Both the position numbers and the translations under genes were made by a program. Below are positions 7,672 through 15,262 of a DNA stretch of 61,388 nucleotides, piece after piece. Numbering within the stretch: the first letter of the stretch is position 1; every line of letters begins with the position of its first letter. Below the pieces are notes generated by a model. It was not told where the DNA came from. It saw only the letters and a list, made by a program, of their open reading frames with translations, and did not search any database. Source of the stretch: Flavonifractor sp. An306 (GTDB lineage Bacteria; Bacillota; Clostridia; Oscillospirales; Oscillospiraceae); contig NZ_NFIQ01000015.1 of NCBI RefSeq assembly GCF_002159455.1, forward strand, positions 1 to 61,388, in the 5' to 3' direction.

Positions 7672-8033
7672 CGCATCCCCCCTGCCGTAGCCAGGCCCAT
7701 ACTCCGGACAATATGCCGGAACTCTACCGGACGGAGAATGAAATCCGTACAATGAATCCGCACGCCCTGCACCGCAAACTGCTGGGTGTCGTCCAGCAGA
7801 ATGATCCGGCAGCTGTGGTCCCGTTCCCGCAGCATTCTGGCCTGGAGGAAACCTGTGTTTCCGCCAAAGCCCACAAAGGCCACGTCGAACCTTCCTTTAC
7901 AGCCGGAAAAAGCCTCCGCGGTCAGGAAGCACTGAACATCCGCGGAAAGCTGATAAAGCAGGCAGTATTGTTCGATCCATCCCCGGAGCCGCTCCACGGC
8001 GGCCTGGGTGTTTTCACATACGGCAATTCTCAT
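7668..8033 (-). CDS. Receiver-like protein lacking the phosphoacceptor Asp (eCIS operon first gene)
   Basis: 121 aa. It has the beta-alpha layout of LytTR/AgrA-type receiver domains (MRIAVCENTQAAVERLRGWI, FDVAFVGFGGN, SCRIILLDD, CTDFILRPVEF) but no output domain. At the end of strand 3 the phosphoacceptor Asp is replaced (VAFVGFG, Gly55), and the conserved Lys of KP is Arg101. It is therefore a pseudo-receiver, unlikely to be phosphorylated. ATG 8033 was chosen because the promoter at 8077-8105 excludes the longer upstream frame; a GAGGACG site precedes it. A protein-binding switch for the operon is possible but inferred. Confidence 0.65.
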   Translation of the reverse strand: MRIAVCENTQAAVERLRGWIEQYCLLYQLSADVQCFLTAEAFSGCKGRFDVAFVGFGGNTGFLQARMLRERDHSCRIILLDDTQQFAVQGVRIHCTDFILRPVEFRHIVRSMGLATAGGMR

Positions 8034-8076
8034 TTGTCCGTCCTCATACCGCTTCCTTCTCTTTTGACCTATTTGT

Positions 8077-8105
8077 ATTGTATGGAATCCGAAGAAGCAT
8101 TTCAA
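8077..8105 (-). promoter_or_regulatory. Sigma-A promoter of the eCIS operon
   Basis: TTGAAA (8105-8100) and TACAAT (8082-8077) are spaced by 17 nt. Transcription would start near 8070, giving a 37-nt leader before ATG 8033. Confidence 0.8.
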
Positions 8106-8168
8106 CGAAATTGACCTGAACGCCCGTTATGTGGTGCAAAATGACCTCCCTCGACAGACGCAAGGTTA

Positions 8169-8211
8169 GAAAAAACAAAAACCCCTGGAACTATTACGGT
8201 TCCAGGGGTTT
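8169..8211 (-). terminator. Intrinsic terminator of tRNA-Gln
   Basis: On the minus strand a 12-bp stem (AACCCCTGGAAC and complement, 7-nt loop) is followed by TTTTTGTTTTTT, directly after the tRNA 3' end. Confidence 0.88.
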
Positions 8212-8214
8212 GCT

Positions 8215-8288
8215 TGGCAGCGGGAGAAGGATTCGAACCCTCACATACAGAGTCAGAGTCTGCTGTGCTACCCTTACACAATCCCGCT
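8215..8288 (-). tRNA. tRNA-Gln (anticodon CUG)
   Basis: 74 nt including encoded CCA. Acceptor stem AGCGGGA/TCCCGCT, D arm GTGT/GCAC, anticodon stem GCAGA/TCTGT with loop CTCTGAC (anticodon CTG, reads CAG), 4-nt variable loop, T arm GAGGG-TTCGAAT-CCTTC, discriminator G. All stems close with at most G-T pairs. It has its own perfect promoter and a terminator, so it is a single-gene unit between the eCIS operon and a DnaA-box region. Confidence 0.96.
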
Positions 8289-8326
8289 ATTTTGGCGCCG
8301 CTCTCGCGAGCACGAGCACAAGCGAT

Positions 8327-8355
8327 ATTATACGCATAGAGGAGCAATTTGTCAA
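8327..8355 (-). promoter_or_regulatory. Consensus promoter of tRNA-Gln
   Basis: TTGACA (8355-8350), 17-nt spacer, TATAAT (8332-8327): a 12/12 match to sigma-A consensus, about 39 nt before the mature tRNA 5' end. Confidence 0.95.
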
Positions 8356-8644
8356 TAGCTTTTTCAAAGTTTTTTCAGATTTTTTTGCACGCCCTCCCAG
8401 CTGCCTCAAAACCCATATACGGCACGTATAATTCCGTCCGTTTTGCCAGACAAGCTGCAAACCACAAAACGCCAGACGCTCCTATTTTTCCAGCACGCAT
8501 CTGTCTCGCCGTCACCCCCTCTACCGGGCAAGCCAAAAACACACCGGAAATCTTTGATTTTCCCGGTATTTATAACCCATTTTTGCAGGAGCTTTCCGCT
8601 TATTGATTTACATAATATTAAATTATTACTATGTTTACAATTAG

Positions 8645-8729
8645 TTATCCACATTATCCACACGTTTTTCCACACTCGTTTTCCCGCATACTACAGAAGT
8701 TTTTTCACTTATCCACAGCTTTTTCCACC
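8645..8729 (+). other. DnaA-box cluster in AT-rich intergenic region
   Basis: Three perfect TTATCCACA boxes (8645-8653, 8654-8662 directly abutting, 8709-8717) and two near-matches (TTTTCCACA 8666-8674, TTTTCCACC 8721-8729) all lie on the plus strand. They follow a very AT-rich stretch (about 8602-8643). The whole gap 8356-8829 holds no gene I can support. No dnaA, dnaN or rpmH lies nearby and flanking genes do not diverge, so this looks more like a DnaA-titration or regulatory cluster than a standard oriC. Confidence 0.75.
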
Positions 8730-8829
8730 CCTTTTTCAGCCAATTATTTACCAAAATCCCCCTGCACTCTGTCTACATAATACATTTTCCAGCAGGCTTT
8801 GCACCCCCTGGAGCTGTCTCCTGCACGTC

Positions 8830-8857
8830 AAAAGGGCTGACCTAAGTCAGCCCTTTT
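8830..8857 (-). terminator. Terminator overlapping the tsaD stop codon
   Basis: A 12-bp inverted repeat (AAAAGGGCTGAC / GTCAGCCCTTTT, loop CTAA on plus) spans the tsaD TGA at 8847-8849 and ends in TTTT on the minus strand. The U-run is short, so efficiency is uncertain. Confidence 0.7.
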
Positions 8858-9857
8858 GGATATCCCGGTTGGCATAGGCGTTCAGATCCATCCCGCCTCT
8901 GACTCCGACCAGATACTCATAATACCCCTGGCAGCCAATCATGGCTCCATTGTCCCCGCACAGGAAGAGCTGGGGCAGATAGAGCTTGTCCCCCGATGCG
9001 GCGCAGGCCCGCTCCAGGTCGGCCCGGATACGGGAGTTGGCCGCCACGCCGCCGGCCACCGCCAGTTTGCCGTATCCCTTGCATTTGGCTGCCTCCATGG
9101 CCCGGGGCACCAGGGAATCGCTGACAGCGGCAGAAAAAGAGGCCGCCAGGTCTTTCAGCTCCAATTGCTCACCCTTCTGCTGGGCATTGTGGACCAGGTT
9201 GAGCACAGCCGTCTTGAGCCCGGAAAAGGACATATCCAGCGGCGCGTCCGCCACATGGGCCCGGGGCAATTCATACCGCCGGTCATCCCCTCCCTGGGAG
9301 AGCCGGTCCACCGGGGCTCCGCCGGGATAGCCCAGCCCCAGCACCCGGGCCACCTTGTCAAAGCACTCCCCCGCCGCGTCGTCCCGAGTGGCCCCCATAA
9401 TCTCCATGCGGGTATAATCCTTTACGTCCACAATCAGGGTGTTTCCCCCCGAGACGCACAGACAGACAAAGGGCGGCTCCAGCTCCGGGTGGGTGATGTA
9501 ATTGGCGGCAATATGTCCGCGAACATGGTGGACGGGGATCAGGGGCACATTCAGACCAAAGGCGGCAGACTTGGCAAAATTCACACCCACCAGCAGGGCC
9601 CCGATGAGGCCAGGGGCATAGGTTACCGCCACGGCGTCAATATCGGCCCTGGTCACTCCCGCCTGGGCCAAGGCCTGCTCCGCCAGCGCGGCAATGGCCT
9701 CAATGTGCTTGCGGGAGGCAATCTCCGGCACCACCCCGCCGTAAATGGCGTGCATATCCGCCTGGGAGGCGATGGCGTCGGACAGGACGGTACGGCCATC
9801 CTTTACCACAGCCACCGCCGTCTCATCACAGGAGGATTCAATGGCTAAAATATTCAT
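8847..9857 (-). CDS. tsaD: tRNA N6-adenosine threonylcarbamoyltransferase
   Basis: 336 aa, full length for the Kae1/TsaD family. It transfers threonylcarbamoyl from TC-AMP to A37 of ANN-decoding tRNAs, with TsaB and TsaE. Visible hallmarks: MNILAIESSCDETAVAVV, the iron-binding HxxxH in VHHVRGHIAAN (His about 113 and 117), CVSGGNT, GECFDKVARVLGLGYPGG, and DNGAMIGCQGY near the C-terminus. It overlaps the upstream rimI by 4 nt, and the pair is a common clostridial arrangement. tsaB and tsaE are not in view. Confidence 0.97.
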   Translation of the reverse strand: MNILAIESSCDETAVAVVKDGRTVLSDAIASQADMHAIYGGVVPEIASRKHIEAIAALAEQALAQAGVTRADIDAVAVTYAPGLIGALLVGVNFAKSAAFGLNVPLIPVHHVRGHIAANYITHPELEPPFVCLCVSGGNTLIVDVKDYTRMEIMGATRDDAAGECFDKVARVLGLGYPGGAPVDRLSQGGDDRRYELPRAHVADAPLDMSFSGLKTAVLNLVHNAQQKGEQLELKDLAASFSAAVSDSLVPRAMEAAKCKGYGKLAVAGGVAANSRIRADLERACAASGDKLYLPQLFLCGDNGAMIGCQGYYEYLVGVRGGMDLNAYANRDIQKG

Positions 9858-10318
9858 TCCGTTCCCTTCGTTTCCTCAGAAAAAGTAATGGTCATCAGCA
9901 GGGCGTCCTCATGAAGCTCCCGATAATAGTTTTTCCGGCGGCCCACCACCTGAAAGCCCAGCTTCTCATAGAGACCAATGGCGGGGGCGTTGCTCTCCCG
10001 CACCTCCAGGGTGAGAAAGGCCAGATGGGCCTGCCCCAGCCGGAGGTAGGCCTTCAGGATCTCCTCCGCCACCCCCTGCCGGCGGAAGGGAGGGGCCACG
10101 GCGATCTTTTCCAGGGTGCCCTCGTCCAAAATGGCACGCACCTCTCCGTAGCCCAGCACGGTACCGTCCTCCCCCTCGGCCACCACCAGGGAGATCATAT
10201 CGTTGTAGAGCTCCTGCTCCAGCAGGGCCTCCGACCAAGGGTGAGAAAAGCATATGCGCTCAATGGCCGCCACCTGGCTCAGGTGGGACTTGTCCATGGG
10301 GACCAACTTATACTGCAC
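9854..10318 (-). CDS. rimI: Ribosomal-protein N-acetyltransferase-like GNAT
   Basis: 154 aa GNAT. The acetyl-CoA loop VAPPFRRQGVAEEIL and the IGLYEKLGFQVVGRRKNYYRELHEDALLM ending are typical of RimI, which acetylates the S18 N-terminus in E. coli; in Firmicutes the substrate is less certain. The start has the RimI-like FSHPWSEALLEQEL segment. The ATGA overlap with tsaD supports co-translation. Confidence 0.9.
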   Translation of the reverse strand: MQYKLVPMDKSHLSQVAAIERICFSHPWSEALLEQELYNDMISLVVAEGEDGTVLGYGEVRAILDEGTLEKIAVAPPFRRQGVAEEILKAYLRLGQAHLAFLTLEVRESNAPAIGLYEKLGFQVVGRRKNYYRELHEDALLMTITFSEETKGTE

Positions 10319-10330
10319 AGGAATCGCTCC

Positions 10331-10567
10331 TTACGACGCAAGATAGACTGCCAGAGACACCGGCATGACCAGACAAAGCACGATGCCCACCAGCAGCAGG
10401 ACCACGCCCAGCACCTGGGTCGCGGACGGCTTTCCCAGCTTCTGATAAAACGCCGTCTTTTCCCACAGCTCATCCAGGCGGGCAAACAGGGCGGGCCGCA
10501 GCAGCATCAGTATCCCCCCAACGGCGGCGGCCAGACCCAGCAACAAACACACAATCCGAATGGCCAC
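10331..10567 (-). CDS. Small two-helix membrane protein
   Basis: 78 aa with two hydrophobic segments (about 3-22 and 52-74) joined by a charged loop (RLDELWEKTAFYQKLGKPSATQ). It lies 12 nt before rimI and likely shares the transcript. I do not recognise a named family; small proteins of this shape are common near rimI-tsaD in Oscillospiraceae, and function is unknown. Confidence 0.65.
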   Translation of the reverse strand: MAIRIVCLLLGLAAAVGGILMLLRPALFARLDELWEKTAFYQKLGKPSATQVLGVVLLLVGIVLCLVMPVSLAVYLAS

Positions 10568-10601
10568 AAAAGGCCTCCTTTCCTTCTCTATCTATGGCTC
10601 C

Positions 10602-11195
10602 TCAGCGTTCCATCCAATAGGGCTGAGGGGGTATTGCGCCGGGAGGCGGGTCTATAACCACATCTCTACGGGAGGGGCCATAAATGGCCCGGTGGGCCTT
10701 CCCCAGCGCGGCCAGGTCCGCCGGAGCCTCCCCCAGCACAAACACCTGGCACAGCAGGCCGCAGTTGAAGCTCAGATACACCGGCGTACAGCCGTGCCGC
10801 CGGTAAAAGGCCAGCCGCCGCTCCCGCAGGGGCCGCTCCTCCGGCGGCCCGCCGGAGTCAGGGGCCTCTGCCTCCACGATCAGAACCGTTCCGGACCCGC
10901 AGCGCTCCCGCAGCAGACCCAGCATCCGCCCGCCCAGCCCGCCGTTTCTCCGGGCGGCCGTCACCCCCAGATAGTCCAGCAGCACATAGCCCGGACACTC
11001 CGGACAGCTCCACAAGGTGGCGTAGCCCTGCAGCAGAGGACCGTCATACAGCCCCAACAGCTCATACCTCCCCTGAGCCATCAGCTCCTGGATGGCGGAC
11101 AGGGGCTTCTGCTCACAGGGAGGGAATGCGGTACACAGCTCCTTGGTGTACCAGGTCTCCAGCTCCTCCGGAGGAACGGCCCGCAGCTCTGTCAT
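10602..11195 (-). CDS. GNAT family N-acetyltransferase
   Basis: 197 aa from ATG 11195, preceded by AGGGGAGGG; longer upstream frames only overlap polA. The GNAT core is visible (GYATLWSCPECPGYVLLDYLGVTAARRNGGLGGRMLGLL, acetyl-CoA loop RRNGGLGG), then LAFYRRHGCTPVYL. The substrate cannot be told. It begins 17 nt after polA on the same strand and probably shares its transcript. Confidence 0.85.
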   Translation of the reverse strand: MTELRAVPPEELETWYTKELCTAFPPCEQKPLSAIQELMAQGRYELLGLYDGPLLQGYATLWSCPECPGYVLLDYLGVTAARRNGGLGGRMLGLLRERCGSGTVLIVEAEAPDSGGPPEERPLRERRLAFYRRHGCTPVYLSFNCGLLCQVFVLGEAPADLAALGKAHRAIYGPSRRDVVIDPPPGAIPPQPYWMER

Positions 11196-11212
11196 CACCT
11201 TTCCCTCCCCTA

Positions 11213-13873
11213 TCAGCCCTTGGCCTCCGCCCAGCTGCGGCCGGCGTGGGCCTCGGCGATCAGGGGCAGGGCCAGCTCCACCACCCGCTCCATCTCCCGC
11301 TCCAGCAGCTCCTTGACCCGCTCGGCCTCTCCCTCCGGGCACTCCACGATCAGCTCGTCGTGGACCTGGAGCACCAGCTTTGCCGCCAGCCCCTCCGCCG
11401 CCAGGCAGTCCCGGACGCGGATCATGGCCAGCTTGATGATGTCGGCGGCGGTACCCTGGATAGGCATATTCAGGGCCACCCGCTCCCCGAAGGAGCGCAT
11501 ATTGAAGTTGGAGGACTTCAGCTCAGGCAGCCACCGGCGGCGGCCGAAGATGGTGGACACATAGCCGTCAGCCTTGGCCTGCTCCACCACCCGGCTCATA
11601 TAGGCGCGGACGCCGGAATACTTCTCAAAATACTTCTCCATATACTCCTTGGCCTCGGCGCGGGTGACCCCGATATCCTGGGACAGGGAGAAGTCGGAAA
11701 TACCATAGACAATACCGAAGTTCACCGCCTTGGCCCGGCGGCGCATCTCATGGGTGACCTGCTCCGGGGCCACCCCGAACACTTGGGAGGCGGTGACGGT
11801 GTGGATGTCCTCCCCGGAGCGGAAGGCGGCGATCATGTGCTCGTCCCCCGCGATATGGGCCAGCAGCCGCAGCTCAATCTGGGAGTAGTCGGCATCCACC
11901 AGCATCTTCCCCGCCGGGGCCACAAACATCTTCCGCAGCTCCGCTCCCAGCTCGGTGCGGACAGGGATATTTTGCAGATTGGGCTCGGTGGAGGACAGCC
12001 GCCCGGTGGCAGTGACGGTGTTCTGGAAGGAGGTGTGGATCCGCCCGTCGGGGGCGATCACTTTGGTCAGGCCGTCCACATAGGTAGACTTCAGCTTGGC
12101 CAGCTGCCGGTAATCCAGCACCGCCTCCACAATTGGATGCTTGCCCTTCAGCTTTTCCAGCACCTCTGCGTTGGTGGAATAGCCCGTCTTGGTCTTTTTC
12201 ACCGGGGGCAGTCCCAGCTTGTCAAAGAGAATGTGGCCGAACTGCTGGGTGGAATTGATGTTGAAGCTCTCCCCCGCCAGCTCGTAGATCAGGGCCTCGT
12301 CGGCCTTGATCCGCTCATCCAGCATGGTCCCGAAGGCGGTGAGCGCCCCCCGGTCCACCAGCATGCCCAAATGTTCCATCTCGGCCAGCACGGGACACAA
12401 GGGAAGCTCCACCTCATAGTACAGCTTGTCCATGCCCAGCTCGGCAAGCCGCGGGGCCATGGCCTCCTTCAGCGCCCCGATAAGGGCGCAGTGGGACAGG
12501 AAGGCGCCCAGCACCGCCGCCTGATCGCTCAGGGGGGTGAATGCGTCGGGGGCCAGATAGGTGTCCTTGGCCTTGGGGTACTCGTGGTTGAACCACCGCA
12601 TCCCCAGCGTCTCCAGCTCATAGCCGCCGTCGGTGGGGGCCAGCAGATAGGCGGCGATGGCGGTGTCAAAGACGAAGCCGCCCCCCACAATGCCCTCGGC
12701 CAGCAGCCGGGAGAGCAGGGTCTTTACATCATGGGTGTTCTTCTTGACATCCGGGGCGAAGAGGGCTTTTAGCACGTCATTGTACCCCTCCAGCCGATCG
12801 GCTCTGAGGATGGCGGCGTGACTGTCCCGCTCGTTCTCCCAGTGCTCCACCACCACCACGTCCAGACTGGGCAGAGCCAGCACATCCACGCTGTCCTTTG
12901 TCCTCCAAAGCGCCAGCAGCTCCTCCGCCCGGGTCCGGTCGGTCACATCCTCGCTGGTACAGGTCCCGGTAAACTCCTCCTGCTGCTGCACCTCCCCCTG
13001 GGGGGCTTTCAGGCCCAGCTTGTCAATGAGCTTGTTGAATTCCAGCTTCAAAAACAGCTGATACAGTTCGGAGACGTTGGGCTCCTGCCGTATATTGGCC
13101 TCCGGGGTAAAGTCAATAGGGGCGTCGGTGTGGATGGTGGCCAGGTCGTAGGACAGCTTGGCCTGGTCCGCCCCCTCCGCCAGCTTCTTCAATACGGCAG
13201 GCTTGGCCTCCACCCCGTCCAGATGTTCGTAGATAGCCGCAACGCTCTGGTACCGCTGGATCAGATCCATGGCAGTCTTTTCTCCGATGCCCTTGACGCC
13301 CGGAATATTGTCGCTGGCGTCCCCCATCAGCGCTTTCAGGTCGATGATGTGGATGGGGTCAAAGCCATAGGCCTCCCGGAAGGTCTCAGGCGTCATCTCC
13401 TTGGTGGTGGTCTGACCCATACGGGTGGATACCAGCTTCACCCGGGTGGTATCGGTGACCAGCTGGAGGGAGTCCTTGTCCCCGGTGACGATAACCGTAT
13501 CCCACCCGGCGGCGGTATCCTTGACGGAGATGGTGCCGATGAGATCGTCGGCCTCCCAGCCGTCCATCTCATACCGGGGGATATTCATGGCCTCCAGCAC
13601 ATCCTTTAAAACCGGCAGCTGGGCGGCCAGCTCATCCGGCATTCCCTTCCGCTGGGCCTTGTAACCCTCATAGGCCAGATGGCGGAAAGTGGGGGCCTTC
13701 CGGTCAAAGGTGACGCACAGGGCCTCCGGCTTCTCCTCCTCCAGCAGCTTGAGCAGGATATTGACAAAGCCGTACACCGCGTTGGTGGGCTGTCCGTCCT
13801 TGGTGGTAAGCATACGGATGCCGTAAAAGGCCCGGTTGATGATGGAATTGCCGTCGATAACCATGAGTTTCAT
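11213..13873 (-). CDS. polA: DNA polymerase I
   Basis: 886 aa from ATG 13873 (MKLMVIDGNSIINRAFYG), normal length. Domain 1 is the 5' nuclease (IVTGDKDSLQLV, GVKGIGEKTA). Domain 2, about 320-480, aligns with the 3'-5' exonuclease but lacks its catalytic D-x-E (VDVLALPSLDVVV), so proofreading is probably absent, as in Bacillus. The polymerase domain has motif A DYSQIELRLLAHIAGD, motif B RRAKAVNFGIVYG and motif C QVHDELIVECPEGE. Longer N-terminal frames are rejected because the promoter lies at 13922-13950. Confidence 0.97.
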   Translation of the reverse strand: MKLMVIDGNSIINRAFYGIRMLTTKDGQPTNAVYGFVNILLKLLEEEKPEALCVTFDRKAPTFRHLAYEGYKAQRKGMPDELAAQLPVLKDVLEAMNIPRYEMDGWEADDLIGTISVKDTAAGWDTVIVTGDKDSLQLVTDTTRVKLVSTRMGQTTTKEMTPETFREAYGFDPIHIIDLKALMGDASDNIPGVKGIGEKTAMDLIQRYQSVAAIYEHLDGVEAKPAVLKKLAEGADQAKLSYDLATIHTDAPIDFTPEANIRQEPNVSELYQLFLKLEFNKLIDKLGLKAPQGEVQQQEEFTGTCTSEDVTDRTRAEELLALWRTKDSVDVLALPSLDVVVVEHWENERDSHAAILRADRLEGYNDVLKALFAPDVKKNTHDVKTLLSRLLAEGIVGGGFVFDTAIAAYLLAPTDGGYELETLGMRWFNHEYPKAKDTYLAPDAFTPLSDQAAVLGAFLSHCALIGALKEAMAPRLAELGMDKLYYEVELPLCPVLAEMEHLGMLVDRGALTAFGTMLDERIKADEALIYELAGESFNINSTQQFGHILFDKLGLPPVKKTKTGYSTNAEVLEKLKGKHPIVEAVLDYRQLAKLKSTYVDGLTKVIAPDGRIHTSFQNTVTATGRLSSTEPNLQNIPVRTELGAELRKMFVAPAGKMLVDADYSQIELRLLAHIAGDEHMIAAFRSGEDIHTVTASQVFGVAPEQVTHEMRRRAKAVNFGIVYGISDFSLSQDIGVTRAEAKEYMEKYFEKYSGVRAYMSRVVEQAKADGYVSTIFGRRRWLPELKSSNFNMRSFGERVALNMPIQGTAADIIKLAMIRVRDCLAAEGLAAKLVLQVHDELIVECPEGEAERVKELLEREMERVVELALPLIAEAHAGRSWAEAKG

Positions 13874-13921
13874 GGAAGAACCTCCCACGCCCGGCTGGCC
13901 GGACATAAAATCACAAGATAC

Positions 13922-13950
13922 AGTATAGCAGTTTTCCCGTTCTCCGGCAA
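13922..13950 (-). promoter_or_regulatory. polA promoter
   Basis: TTGCCG (13950-13945), 17-nt spacer ending in TGC (extended -10), and TATACT (13927-13922), about 49 nt before the polA ATG. Confidence 0.7.
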
Positions 13951-13975
13951 GAAAAACCGGAGCATCGCCCGCACG

Positions 13976-14023
13976 CAAAAACGGGACCACCCCTCCCCTT
14001 CCATCGGGAAGAAATGGTCCCGT
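13976..14023 (-). terminator. Terminator of the ECF-sigma operon
   Basis: Inverted repeat ACGGGACCA (14023-14015 on minus) with TGGTCCCGT (13989-13981), followed by TTTTTG. It separates the 14095 gene from the polA promoter. Confidence 0.8.
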
Positions 14024-14094
14024 CTCTTGCCGAGGCCTGTCCGGCAGCGTCAGAAAGTGCCCCGCTTCAGCTTCTTGCAATCATTGCTCTCCGG

Positions 14095-14649
14095 TTACTC
14101 CGCCGGGGTCTCCTCACTGCATTCACCCACCAGGGAAGCTCCCATCTCCCAGGTTCCCTCCGCCGGGGCCACATTGGTAATGGTCTGGAGCGCGCCCTGC
14201 TCATCCAGATATACCTGTACACTGACTTTGGCTCCCTCGTCCTCATAGGTCCAGGTATAGGTACCATCCCGGGCCATGGCGTCGGTAATATCCATTTCCT
14301 GCCCGTCCACGGTGAGCACCGTACGGCCGTCCCGCTCCTCTGCTGTCACCTCGGGAAAGCGCAGGGCGGTAAGCTGCACGCCGTCCTCCATCACCAGCTC
14401 CTCCCGGTACTCCCCCACCGTAAAGGAGGAACGGATCGTCGCCACCAGTCCCTCCAGCACCTGGGGATTGGCGGCGCTGACCGAAACGGCCAGCAGGGCG
14501 CACAGCGCGGCGGCAATCAGGCCCACCCGCAGGGGGCGGCGGCCGGTTTTGCGGCTGGTTTGCTCTGTCATATGAATAACCTCCTGTAATTTTTCCTCGG
14601 AAAGGCGCAGCTCCGAGCATGTTTCACGGTATGCGTTTGGGTCGAACAT
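14095..14649 (-). CDS. Single-pass membrane protein, putative anti-sigma partner
   Basis: 184 aa. Residues 1-38 are a cytoplasmic helical part (CSELRLSEEKLQEVIHM), 39-60 a membrane segment (RPLRVGLIAAALCALLAVSVSAA), and the remainder an acidic extracytoplasmic domain. ATG 14649 has GAGGAGGGG upstream and overlaps the sigma gene by 26 nt. This layout behind an ECF sigma gene is typical of an anti-sigma or sensor partner, but no conserved zinc anti-sigma motif (HxxxCxxC) is present, so the role is inferred. Confidence 0.7.
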   Translation of the reverse strand: MFDPNAYRETCSELRLSEEKLQEVIHMTEQTSRKTGRRPLRVGLIAAALCALLAVSVSAANPQVLEGLVATIRSSFTVGEYREELVMEDGVQLTALRFPEVTAEERDGRTVLTVDGQEMDITDAMARDGTYTWTYEDEGAKVSVQVYLDEQGALQTITNVAPAEGTWEMGASLVGECSEETPAE

Positions 14650-15139
14650 ATAGGTTCCCCTCCTCTTCTTCCTCGTCGGACAGGGTTTTCCGCAGTCGGT
14701 CCCGGGCCCGCTGCAGCCAGGTCTGGACGGTGGACGGCTTGACTCCCATGGCCGCGGCGGCTTCTCTGACGGAACAGCCCTCATAATAATAGAGGTAGAT
14801 GCTCAGCCGGTATTTGGCGTCCAGCGCCATTACCGCCTCAAACACCTCGTCTTTCCGGCTGTCCGGCTCTAAACACCCCTCGTCCCGCTCCTCCAGGGAC
14901 ACGGTCCGGCGGCGCCAGAAGGAGCGCAGCAGCTTCCGGCTCTCGTTTACCGTCACCCGCAAAAGCCAGTGTTTCAGATGCGCCTCACTTTCAAAACCGT
15001 CTGTTTGCTGGTACAGTTTGAGCAGCACGGTCTGGACCACATCTTCCGCGTCCGCCCGATTTTTCAGCGCGTGGTAGGCCACCCGATAGAGCATGTCGCC
15101 AAACATCCGGGCCGCCCGTTCAAATGTCTCATCCGTCAT
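14624..15139 (-). CDS. ECF-type RNA polymerase sigma factor
   Basis: 171 aa. Region 2 is seen in LYRVAYHALKNRADAEDVVQTVLLKLYQQTDGFESEAHLKHWLLRVTVNESRKLLRS. Region 4 is seen in LDAKYRLSIYLYYYEGCSVREAAAAMGVKPSTVQTWLQRARDRLRKTL. The end is acidic. It should direct a stress or envelope regulon together with the overlapping downstream membrane protein. A 16-bp perfect palindrome lies 28-43 nt upstream of the start. Confidence 0.93.
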   Translation of the reverse strand: MTDETFERAARMFGDMLYRVAYHALKNRADAEDVVQTVLLKLYQQTDGFESEAHLKHWLLRVTVNESRKLLRSFWRRRTVSLEERDEGCLEPDSRKDEVFEAVMALDAKYRLSIYLYYYEGCSVREAAAAMGVKPSTVQTWLQRARDRLRKTLSDEEEEEGNLYVRPKRIP

Positions 15140-15166
15140 GGGAACTCCCTTTCTTCATGTTGGTCT

Positions 15167-15182
15167 GTGAAAGGCCTTTCAC
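15167..15182. promoter_or_regulatory. 16-bp palindrome upstream of the ECF sigma gene
   Basis: GTGAAAGGCCTTTCAC is a perfect inverted repeat 28 nt before the sigma start. It could be an operator or part of an autoregulated ECF promoter; no -10 can be assigned with confidence. Confidence 0.45.
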
Positions 15183-15223
15183 TAGGAATACCCGCCGGAG
15201 GGCCAAAAAATCTCACCCATCCG

Positions 15224-15258
15224 AAAAAAACGCGGGACGCTCCCAAAAGCGTCCCGCG
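15224..15258 (-). terminator. Terminator of the first MATE gene
   Basis: 11-bp stem CGCGGGACGCT / AGCGTCCCGCG with a 6-nt loop, followed on the minus strand by seven T. Confidence 0.92.
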
Positions 15259-15262
15259 CGGC

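Noticed and set aside
1-8105. Intact prophage
   Set aside because: No capsid, terminase, portal, integrase or lysis gene in view; gene order is that of an eCIS.
8356-8829. Main chromosomal origin (oriC)
   Set aside because: DnaA boxes and AT-rich DNA are present, but no dnaA/dnaN/rpmH and no change of gene direction; kept only as a DnaA-box cluster.
8443-8877. Plus-strand open frame over the DnaA-box gap
   Set aside because: Phe/Pro/His-rich composition, no ribosome site, runs into tsaD on the opposite strand.
11126-12772. Long open frame (548 codons) on the plus strand across polA
   Set aside because: It is antisense to an unmistakable polA, has no family pattern and a His/Gly/Gln-rich composition typical of complementary strands in GC-rich genes.
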